Shown: positions 42,401-54,400 of the stretch, one piece after another
How the letters are laid out: each line of letters begins with the position of its first letter
How positions within the stretch are numbered: position 1 is the stretch's first letter
Notes under the pieces: model-generated
The model's input: the letters and a program-made list of their open reading frames with translations, nothing else
What the model was told of the DNA's origin: nothing
Databases searched by the model: none
Program-made: the position numbers and the translations under genes
Assembly (NCBI RefSeq): GCF_001949145.1
Contig: NW_019091465.1
Coordinates: 58,237-122,236, forward strand
Direction of reading: 5' to 3'
Origin: Acanthaster planci
Lineage: Eukaryota > Echinodermata > Asteroidea > Valvatida > Acanthasteridae
Length of the DNA stretch: 64,000 nucleotides

Positions 42401-45400
42401 GTGTAATGCATTATTGGTAGTGTATGCTCTTTAGTGACAATCAGTGATGGTCAAGATAGAGGATTCTTTCAAGTTAACATCACAATCGTTTTGAATAAAG
42501 TGGGGACCAATAAAACATCTTGCTGTATTCGGCTCAGACAAAGCCAAGATCGTAACGATAGTGAAACTTATGTTGCATCCACCTTGTTACATCCTGCTCT
42601 GTACAGAGTCGGTCTCCTACGATGACAAGCCCTGCCCGATGGGCCACTACTGCCCTCTTGGCACCGAGTCCATGTACCAGTTCCCCTGCCCAACGGGGAC
42701 ATTCCTGAACACCACCCTGGCCACAGCCCAGAGCGACTGCCTGGGCTGTCCCGGCGGGTGGTATTGCGAACTGGAAGGGCAGCCCAACCCCAAGGCCAGA
42801 TGCAGTCCAGGTAAGGTTACTGCAAGTATCTCAAATAGAGGGTTTCTGCACGAAAAGTTCAAGGAATGCCCCAAAGATTTATAAAACTAAACACTCATTT
42901 TTGAAGCCCCCACTGTTTCTACGCAGTGCTATAAACTTTGGTCTGATCAGTTGTTCGGGATTGCAGTCAGAGTTGGTTTCCTATTTGGCAAAGCGATCAT
43001 TAAAATTTCTGATGGGTTTTATCACAGGCGTTTTTCGAGTAGTTCTTATTAGGTATCAAGGGAAATATCTTTGAATTTTTGTCCTTACGTTTCTTTTGTA
43101 TAGACATGTTCCTTTTTGACACTTTTCTGTAATTGTCAAGGTTTTGCGCATCGTTTTCCTGAGAATGCTAAAAAAAATCAAGCACACCTGCGCTTTAAAG
43201 CACATCTGTACTTTTATAAAGGTGTGTCACTTCAAATCGGTTTCCTCCCCCATCAGTGTGCATTTATTAATGCTGCGTAATGTGGTTCCTTCCCGCATCA
43301 CAGGTTGGTACTGCGCTGCCAATGCCACCATTGCCATGGACGGGACCCACGGCGGCATGTGTCAGCCAGGATTCTACTGTCCAGAGGGATCCTACCGCAT
43401 GCTGGAGTGCGATCCAGGGATGTACTGCCAGACGCCCGGGTTGGACACCCCCACTGGCAATTGCACAGCTGGTGAGTATTAATGGGCTGCGTGGATGGAG
43501 GGCTGCAGTTGTGATTCCAATGGGGTAAGGCAAATACACATGTATTTCGTAGAACCATGGAAATGTTCATTTGAGAAAAGTACGTATAGTTACTTCACTG
43601 GCCAATGTAAAAACGTGGTATTTTCCTTGCCTTAACTCCTTGACGACTGGAATTTCTTCCCGAAAGCCGACTCCAAGAATTCCAGCCTCACTTGGCCACG
43701 AAGGCCACCACACAAACTGCAAATTCTCGGTTTGTGGCCCTGCGTGCTCTGAACGCTTTGAATTACACGGTGAAAAGGCTCATTGTTCGGTGGCATGTGG
43801 CTTTACTCACGCTTCCATGTCCCCGTTGCCTCTTTTCAAAGTGGGGACTATTGTGAAGCTGGTGATTATGATGCAAATTCGGTCTTTTCATTTCGGGGCT
43901 ACACACAAAGACCAATTACCATACAAGAGCAAGGGTCTGCCTTTTTTCCCCGTGTTCGCTCGAGTGTGGGCCGTGAATAATAGCTGTAAAGCGGGCTGAG
44001 GATCTCAATTTTTACGGCGTGTCTAGCCGCCTCCCGGCTCGAAGGGGTTAAAGAATGGGATATACTGTACATATTTACAGGACTTCTGTTCCACATCATT
44101 GAATATCTGAATATAAAGGAGGGACAAGTGTTGGATTTGGGGCAGGGTTCCGTATTCTCGCTGGGAATAGCTTTGAATGGCTTTTGATTCTGAGTGGAAA
44201 AAATGCAAGTCATTAAGAATTAGGCAGTCTGGAACTCCGTGGAACTTAATTGTTTTCACCATAAGAAAAAAAACAACTGTGTGAATGCAGTGTTATTAAT
44301 TTGGCAATAAAATACAGTAGATTCCCGTTATGGCGCTCCCTGATATAACGAACTTACCAATATAATGCTCTGTTTTCATTTCCCCAACTGCAGACCCATT
44401 CACTGTGTACATTTTTATGCGGTTATAGCGCTCCCGATATAACGCGGGATGTAACGCTCATGATTTTTTGCCCCGAGAATCATATAAAGCGTGTGAAATG
44501 ATTCCTGTTACACAGAGCTCTTTACCTTGGAAAGTCAGATTCTTTGAAAATCACATTGCAAGGCTGCTGCAATTGGCCGGCCATCCTGGACACCTTAGTT
44601 TAGCGATCACACAGAGTGCAGACACGCACTGGGCTGTCCATGCAACGTGATCGCGAGCACGTGCTCACCACGGTGAGCCGCGCCTGGGTGGCTTTACTGT
44701 GGTGACATTTATTCTCATGGTGTAGGTTTGGACACAAATAATCAACATTGAGATACTACATGTAGTATTTTTGTTACCTAAAGGTTTCTTTATACCGATA
44801 AATAAAATCTGTCTCCGGATAGGAAATCTTGTCTTTTCGTCGATTGTGTTCTGCATGACATGTTTGATCTGTTTTCACTTGGGTTTTCTGATGACATATC
44901 ACTTTCTGTGGTCACGTGGTTATTGGGAGAAGTCAGCGATTGGACTGTCCATGAATGGGCATGCAGTAGCAGTCAGGATGTCGCGATGGGTGTAGATGCA
45001 GTGCGTGTACCGCAATGCAGCATGCACGAGGTCCCGTGGTGATTTTTGAAGAGATTTACGCACACAAGGCATATACTCAGAAAAATACGGTGCATACATC
45101 TGCCAATACATGTAAACAAAATTCACATACATGTACATGTAGAGACATGTATCTATACATGTGCATAGAAGTACATGTGCACATGTTGCACGTGTTGCCT
45201 TTCCATACAGTCGGTTAAAGTGCTAGCGGTTATAATGCTCAATTCTGTGAGAACCCTTTGAGAGCACTATAACGGGAATCTACTGTAAATTAGGCCTGAG
45301 ACTTAAGGCAGCATTCAAACTCTAATCCTCGACCTATCCTTAAAAAAGGATTCTACTGCACCCTGAATGCCAATGACTCCTCCCCGACGGACGGCGTGAC

Positions 45401-48400
45401 GGGCGACATCTGCCCAAAGGGCTACTACTGCCCTCTGGGGTCGATCCAGCCCCAGCCGTGCCCAACAGGTACCTTCCTGAACAGCACCCAGAACGACGCG
45501 ATGGAGGACTGTCGGCCCTGCACAGAGGGCATGTTCTGCCCCGGGGATGGGTTAGACCTTCCTGAGGGACCCTGCGATGTCGGTTACTACTGCCCCAGCG
45601 GGCAAAATGTCTCAGCCCCACCAGAGTACAGGTGAGCTCCTGGGCAGATGAACATACAGATCAAAATCAAGAAGTGACTTTATTCACCTTTTTCTTGAGC
45701 CCAGTTTGTTCCAACTTGAAAAGGCTGCTCTTTCAAAACCCGTACTTTGTAATCATCTCTATCCTTCCTTATAGTTTGATTGAAAAAATAAAGTCATTTG
45801 ATGAGCCATAACATCTGAAAATCAAAACAGGATCGTTAACCATGCAAGGCCTAGTACAGACTCTTGAACTCTTACCGCCTCCACTCTAGCTGGAAAATTG
45901 GACCAGGCTGTTCCTCTGGTCAAAATAGAAGCTGCAGTTTTCAATGGAATGCGGGTAAATGCAGAAATTAGGGGTCCATTCGTTGGAGGTCTCCCTGATA
46001 CATTCGACATGTGATTTTGTAAGTTCAGAACACATTTTCTAATTTCCAAGGGTGATGAATTAATGCAAATTACTCTTTGCAAACAAATAGTAATGGTTTG
46101 AAATCAATTCTGGTGATACTCTCATGTCAAATAACAAATATAAGATGTAACAGGGACACAAAAGTGTCACACTTTTGGACCCCGAATTTCTGGAACTACA
46201 CTTTACCCATTGTCAGTTTCTCCAAAAGCTGTTGTTAAGGTCACTTTGTGTACACAATCATTGTGAAAAACATGCACTGCTCCCAGCGTGCACTGCACCT
46301 GTGGTGTTAACTCCCATTGACTAGCCCAGGAAGTGGATCAGAGGAAGCAAAGCTCACTGTTCAAACTGTCGAAAGGTTTAAGCCAGGGGTTGAAATTTTT
46401 CAGGATTTTTTCATCAGAATTTTGCCTGATTTAAGAATTTTCTGTCAGGAATTTCAAAATCTGGAAAAATCCTGAGATAACCATCGAGCTGTTTCTCTCT
46501 GCAAAGTTGGTACAGTGAACAAGAAATGGACCAGATAAACTACCATGGACCCTACACTGCTGTAGCGCCCTCATAACCTTGGCTGATTATTCTGTGGATT
46601 TTCCTGCAATCTCATTCCTGTTAAGCTGGAGGGGAAAAAACAGATAGAGGTTACGAATTTACTTCTGGATTTGAATTGCAGATGCCCCGTCGGTTACTAT
46701 TGCGAGCTGGGCTCCGCTGAACCGACCCGCTGCCGCAACGGCACCTACAACAACGAGACGGGCCAGGGGTCATGCCTGCAGTGCCCGGCGGGATACTTCT
46801 GCGACAGCACGGAGGAGCCCGTGGTGCAGTACAATGAGACCAACGTGTGCCCCCCTGGGTACTACTGCCCAGCCGGCACGCGCTACGCCACCGAGTACCC
46901 TTGCCCGATCGGTACCTTCAACAACTTCACAGGTACATTTCAGCATCAGTTTCAGGACAGCGTTGTAGTGGAGTACCTCAAATGAATTGCATCATGACAA
47001 TACGGTCAATTCACAGTGGTGCACCTCCAAGAGTTTGCAACGCATTAACCAATCACAGTGCACATCTGTCGACCCTTTTAAACGCACATTGGGTCGACAG
47101 ATTTTGCGCTCTGTGATTGGTCAACGCGTTGCAAACTCTTGGAGGTGCACTATTATGAAATGCCCGTATTCCACGTAAAAGTGGAAAGTTGGTTATGCTG
47201 TTAACAAAAAGAGGTCTTTGAAAAAAAAAAAGTAGGGGTCCAACTTTTTTTTGTGTCCCGTTACATCTGACATATGATTTTGTAAGTTCAGAACAAATTG
47301 TCTATTTCCAAGAGTGATTAATTATTGCAAATTCCCCGCCAAACAAGTAGAAAGTTTGAAATCAATTTCAGTGATATGTCCATGTCAAATTACACAGTTC
47401 AGGTGTAAGAGGGACCCTTTAGGACCCTGAATTTTTAAAATAACCCATATCCTTTAACTTTCCATTGCCACCAGTCATTTGAAGATCTTGTGTTGTGCAA
47501 GTTGCACCTTGGTACGTGTCTACTTTAAAGACATTTTGTACTTTGCTACTTTTGTCACAGGGCGGCAGACGGAGATGCAGTGCATTGGATGCCTAGGTGG
47601 GTTCTACTGCCCTCTGACGGGCATGCCATACCCCGTTGATCTGTGTGCAACCGGCTACTACTGCAGGGAATATGCGGAGACATCAACCCCCAAACAAGGT
47701 GAGTGTCAAATTCACAAATTCTACAAAAGCTACTTCTATTTTTACAAACTGGGCAAGGTCATTCAGGGCCACAGCACCGAACTTCACACCAGGTTGGAGA
47801 TGTACAGTGCGAGTGCATTGGCGCACGGCCAACTCGATTGGGCTTACCTCACATGTGTGCGCTGATGTTCTTGAAGGAAACCATGCTGTTCATTCTGAGC
47901 AGGTGCTGCTGAAATAACAAACTGATTCAATGTAGGGCCTGTTTGTTTCACACGGATCCGGATCGCAATCGGTGATCTGAGGTTCATTCACTGACTCCAG
48001 AGTCGATCTAACGGAAAGTGCAAACCAGCTTTGGGATTGCTGATCGCGATCCAGATCCGTGTGAAACAAACAGACGCATAGTCGTAGGCCTGTGTACTGA
48101 TGACGTCACACTTTGTTTACATGTGCACTTTCCTATGGAGCCTGTGGGGGTTCATGTTCCACTGAGCAGCATAGGAAAGCGTACTTGTAAACAAAGCAAA
48201 GCGTCGTCTGTACAGAAGTCTATTGAAGGTATCAATAGCGATATTGAACTTTTATGTACAGTCGGAAACTGTACAGATTTGTATCAATGATGCAGAAAAT
48301 TGTAACAGTGTAAATGAATCAAGTTGTTCACCAGTATGATTGAGATGGTCCCACTGATTTTTGTGTCCGACTAGGTGAGCAAGCCAACGTGTGTCCCCAG

Positions 48401-51400
48401 GGCCACTACTGCGAGGTGGGCACTGCCAACCCCACTCCCTGCCCCAAGGGAACCTTCAGCGATGAGCTGATGCTGGAGAAGGAGGCGGACTGCCAGCTCT
48501 GCCGGGCCGGGGAGTACTGCGCCGAGGTCGGCAAGAACGTGACCAGCGGTCCCTGCGAACAGGGGTAGGAGCCTGTGCTTTCTGATGAACCGAGCAGACA
48601 CTGTGCCAAAACTTGGCTCAAACATAGTTGTGCTTCCTTGATGTACAATGTACTAATAGACCAATGTGTTGTTATATACATGTAGATAATTGGTGTCTAT
48701 GAGTAGAGTGGTAAGGAATCATTTCATGGGGTGGCATATTGAATGTTCTATTTCATGAGGTGGCATATTGAATGTTCTATTTCATGAGGTGGCATATTGA
48801 ATGTTCTATTTCATGAGGTGGCAAATTGAATGTTCTTCTTCATGAGGTGGCATATTGAATGTTCTATTTCATGAGGTGGCATATTGAATGTTCTATTTCA
48901 TGAGGTGGCATATTGAATGTTCTATTTCATGAGGTGGCATATTGAATGTTCTATTTCATGAGGTGGCATATTGAATGTTCTGTTTCATGAAGTGAAGCCA
49001 AATGGAATGGTACATTCAATCTGTCACTGTATGAAACTATTAAATCTCTCCATTGCACGATTGTGAACATTCATCATTTGAATGTTTTCAAATGATGAAT
49101 ATTCACAATCGTGCAGTGGAGAGATGTCTGAATAGATCCTCTTGTGTCAAAGATGCCGCTTTCCTTTCTCCGTCTGGCATGAACTTGGGACAAGTACGGT
49201 AGCTTTGTCATCTGGAATCAGTTCTCGCTTCATCAGATGGTCCAGATTGTTGGTCAACTTGCTCCATATCATTTGATTACACTTTTAATTTGTCTCTCTA
49301 TATTAGATGCCTCAGCATCGCTTACCGGTTATTAAATTCTTTCATAAGTTGAAAAGACCGATGTTTTTTTTATTGTCAGCCACCTGCTCTTTTGTACGAA
49401 GAGCTTAATTGACAGCATCGTCTATTAGGACAGCTGTAAATGGAAGAACTACTATTGCATGCCTCTAATGCACTGTTTTTTACTGGGCTTGCACGTACCA
49501 TGCATTGAGACTAATACTTGATGCATGTGGTCGACAATTCACCAATCGGATTTATTCAGGTTTTGTTTAACATGATAATGCTTGGGAGTTCACTTGGAAG
49601 ACAGATGTTAAGGGCCTGTGGTGATAATTTCTGCTGAGAGGCTTACTCAGTTTCCTCCTCTTCGCACACCCCCCCTTCTCCACAGCTACTACTGCCTCCT
49701 AGGCTCCTCCGATCCCCGCAACACCTCCTGCCCGGCTGGCAGTTACTGCGAAACGGGCTCTGGCTTCCCCGAACCCTGCCCGCTGGGCACCTACAGCGAC
49801 ACCGAGAACCGCTGGAACGTGTCACAGTGTGAACCGTGCGACGAGGGCTGGTTCTGCAACCAGACAGGTACTTTCGGGGTTTGTGCACTCTTGAGGAGAT
49901 CCAAAATCCAATTGCATAGGTCTGAGGTCTGGCTCTCTGTTAGTTAAAAACTCGCTCCAAAGTCAGGATTTTACACCTTAAAGTTCTCACAGTACCAAAA
50001 GACCGTATATGCGGGGTACCCAGTGTCAGTCGTATTCCTGAGCGTATTGTATACATTTAAAACCCTTAATGGGATGGTACATATACATGTACCAGGTGAT
50101 TATGGGGGGGGGGTTGGAAAGAAATTGTAGAAAAGAGTTTGGTTCTTTAGATTTAACGTTTTCAAATGAATTCACTACATAGGGGAATCTGACGTGGGTC
50201 CCCCGCGAATATGGTCTATTGCATTGTGTGACCTCATAAACAAAAGTGCAGTTGTGTTCATGTTTTTAAATCATCAATTAATTAAAGCAAACTCTTTTGA
50301 TTACGTTTAAATAAAAGAAATGTAATGAAAACATGCTGGGGACACACCTTCTAGAATTAGTTATAGCCCCAAACTATCCCACCATACCCTGGTTAAAAAT
50401 GCAAGGTCTAAATATCGACAGTGGAGGATGCCTGTTAAGCCCTCCATACAGAGGACTGCTACTACAGCACCGTTGTGTGAGGATTAGTGCATACCACACA
50501 TACAGTCTATTCACCATGCAGCTGCTGGTTCAATGGGGCCTGCTGCTGGACAAAGCCCTCCATTCAGGGCATGCCACAGACCAGCAGTCACAGTTAATAT
50601 AATCCCACCGTGTAGGTTTAAGCAAGGGAAACCCTAGGTTGTTTTATACCTGGCACAAAAGTGAACATGACAACCACTTTGGTATGTCAGACCAAATTTT
50701 TTTGCCCTGCAAACTTCGCAATAGTTGAACGCTTTTCAACTCAAGGGAACTTTGCTGCAAGTGTGTGTTCAGGATGTCATATTTGCTTCTTTTCAAATTT
50801 GCCTGAAGTACGAAGTGGCCTTAAATAGGTGGACTAGATTTCATTTTGTTAAATTGCTGGTTATAGCTAGGCACACAACTTTCGATAATCTCAAAAGTTT
50901 CATTCTTGCAAACGATTCCTGCAGAAAAAGTCATCATCCTATCACATTCCTCTGTCCTGCTGAAAAATACAATATTCAAACAAATGCCGAGCCTTTAACA
51001 TTGAGGGATGCCTAAAAATGTGCAGAAAGACAAATTTACAGTCACTTTGCTTTACATTACAGGTCTGACAGCCCCCGTTGGCGAATGCGATCCCGGGTTC
51101 TTCTGCCCTGAAGGCCAGAGCGTGCCTAACCCCACCGATTACCCCTGCCCCATCGGGCTACACTGCCCTCAGGGCAGCCCCCTGCCGGTTCCTTGCCAGC
51201 CGGGCACCTTCACCAACCTCACCCAGCAGGCCGAGTGCCTGGTGTGCCCCGAGGGATACTACTGCGTGCCCGAGGAAGTCATTGAAGGTGAGTAGGGGGA
51301 TGGAAGGAAGGCCCCTTGCACGAATGTTGGTGGGTTGAATACATACATGTGCCTGTAACCAGACACAGCAGTGGATCCAAGAAAGCCAGTTTTGATAATG

Positions 51401-54400
51401 TTTTTTTTCTCAATTTTCTTCACTGTAATCTGTCATTAGACGGTGCCAGACTATTTGGGGTTCCATGCCTCACTTTCCTTTTTTCTATATCAAGGTGTTG
51501 CTTATTGCAGTAAATCACAAATTCTAAATTACTGTGAATAAAATTAGTCTGCAGTGAACTTTAATATTGCTTTCATTTATTCTGAGTTGCCCAAAATAAA
51601 GGTAACCTCACTTTCAATTCAATATGGCTGCCATGTGAATAAGGTCAGTCATTGGGGGGGGGGCTTAAAATGGAGATGGGTGTAAATTTGAGTTGATACC
51701 CAAACAAATAAATGGGGCTTACGTTTGCTTATTTGGATGAAAATTGTAGTCTCTAAAGTAATGAAATAACTTGTTGACAGCAGAATTATAGGGTGGGGGA
51801 GGGGCACTTGTTTTAACTCCTCATCTCTGGATCTGCTGGTGGGAAATAGCCTGCTGCTTGTACCTATGAAAGCCACTGTCTTACGGCTGCAGCAAATTGC
51901 CATAGACACGTGTAGAACTCAGTCTCAGCCAGTTCATTATGGACACAGCCACACCTGGAGGATGTTTGCATTAACCTTTCTACTACGAAGGATGCACAAC
52001 TTGAAATGGTCCAGCCAACACCAAACTATAATGTGGTGTAGTACAGAGATTCTGTGTACTAAAGTTAAATTGAGCCGTGGGCCATGATGAAGAAGTGAAA
52101 ATAACGTTCAGATTTTCCAAGCAATGAAAAGTTAAGGACAACGAAAGGCATACAAGTTCACTGCTCTGTTTTTGTTAATTTTCTGGCAGGGAATTCCTCC
52201 TCAGGTTTCAACCTGTGCACCCAGGGATACTTCTGCCCTGCTGGGACCGGCATGAACTGGACGGCCTGCCCGCCAGGGACCTACGGTGGACGACTCGGCC
52301 TGAAGGACGAGACGGAATGCACCAGCTGCCCAGGTAAAAAGGCCTGATGCCTTAATTCATATCGTTGAGCGACCACTGAATGAGACGGCCACCTAAATCA
52401 CTAAAGGATTGCCATGAAGAGGAGGAATTGGAATGTTTTGAAATAGCCTTCTCGGCAAAATTGACTGAGCGTTCATGAAAGAGGCTGTCAAGAATGATAT
52501 CTCCGCCTATCTGGTTATAATAATTTTAAGATTTTTCCTCAGCAGTGCAGATTTGAACACTGTTTGAGCACTGCTATATTTTGTATGAACGTGTGAAGAT
52601 AATTTAGAATTGCATATAACAAGTTTGGCTGTGAACTTGCATGATTTTTTGAGGGGCATGTTTTTAATCAAACTGGTTATTCATTTGGAATAGGTGGGAT
52701 GTACTGCGATGGAATCACGCTGGTTGCTCCAACCACTTCCTGCAGCGCCGGGTACTTCTGCACCTCCAGGGTTGACAGGCCAAACCCGACAGCATTCGTC
52801 AATGATTCCTGCACGTATGAAGGTACATGTATGTTGCTGTGTTATAAATCTACTTGAAACCCTGTTGTCGCTCTGCCAAAATTTGACAGTTACCACCGTT
52901 TCCTTGTGTTGTAATCATTCTCCAAATCCACACTCCCGTTGCGAAAGTTGGAATCCCACCCACAAATTTCACAGATGTGGGTTTTCTATCGAACCCCAGC
53001 AATGTCCACGGCTTTGCCTTAATAGAGCACAAACTCCATTGGGGTCAAATAGTCAGGCTCGTTACGGGTCTGTATTCTGCCACTGTATTTAATTGAATCC
53101 ATCAAGTTGATGCCAATGTTTGGAGCGTTATTCTCCGTCTGGATTTTGGCACTCACTGTCGCATGATGCTTGAGCAGGAGTCGATCAGAGCTGCATATCA
53201 GGGTACCACTCATAAAGAGTTTCAAACAGCAGTGTTATAATGCAGTCCAAAATTTTTGTTCGACGTCTCGGGTGTGCATAGGGATCGGACTGTAGGGGGG
53301 GTACGCCTCTGTCTCATTTCTTGCTGGGTATACAGTCCGTCGCAAGTCCCACCACTACTCCAGTCACAAGTCCTTTCACAAGACCAGCTATGACAAAGAA
53401 GGTGATCAGCGGCCGGGGATTACTTTTGTCATAGTTCATTTGAATGACTTGGTTTAAGACTTGATGACTTGGGAGGTTTTGCAGGGACTTGTGATGGACA
53501 CGACTTCAAAGCTGTCATGGCTGTTGTAGAGGTTCCGTTCATTTTTCAATTTATATAGCAGCGCTGTATTTTATTCAAAACAGGGGAGCACACGGGTTAC
53601 GGTGACATCTGCCCCCTGGGTCATTTCTGCGTGGAAGGGTCCACTTACCCGGAAGGGTGCAGTGCAGGGACATACCAGAATGAAGAGGGGCAGGACTCGT
53701 GTAAAACCTGCCCCGCTGGCTACTACTGCCCGATAAACGCGACCACGTTTGTGTAAGTGGCCTGTGATGACAATTTAAGTATTGATGTGCTGCCAAGGGT
53801 CAACTGTCATTGCAAAATCTTTTCTGTAATGCAGTTGGGTCTGGAATTCCTACCTGCAGCCAGAAACAGTGCACAAAGTTGTTGAAGGTGGAAGAAGCTT
53901 GTTAAAGGATTGAGGAATATTCAGAGTATCTTTCGATTGAATGTGTGAAACACAGAACTGTGCTCCATCAGTTGTAGATTTGGAATCGCTGTAATTTGTC
54001 CTGCTTGAGAACATATTTGACCGTCTTTGCAAAAGGTGTATTATGTCACATTTTTCTGAAGTTGAGTTATATGTATAATCAAATTGCTCACATCCTAAGT
54101 TTTCATTTGATATGTAATTCATCCCAGTGGCATTTTGCATTTTGGAGTTATTTGCCATTTGCATATTCATATAATTTCATTTGATCACATGTGCTTTTTG
54201 AGATAATGTACAACAAACAGAAACATCAAACTTAAATTAGACACTCGCTTGGTTTTCCTTTCTGGTCAAGCAATTGGCCTCAAAATATTTCCAGATATTT
54301 TCCCCCTTGGCACATGGAAAAGGCCATTACAAGTTTTTTTATTGCGCAACTTAATACACCTTTTGGCAGAGAGGGTCACCAGGAAAAGTAAAGCAAAGCA

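Noticed and set aside
43571-43999. 142-codon open frame as a possible transposase remnant
   Set aside because: It lies inside a TTAA-bounded MITE but shows no acidic-triad context or zinc finger that I can recognise.
48722-48996. CRISPR-like array
   Set aside because: Units are contiguous with no spacers, and the genome is eukaryotic.
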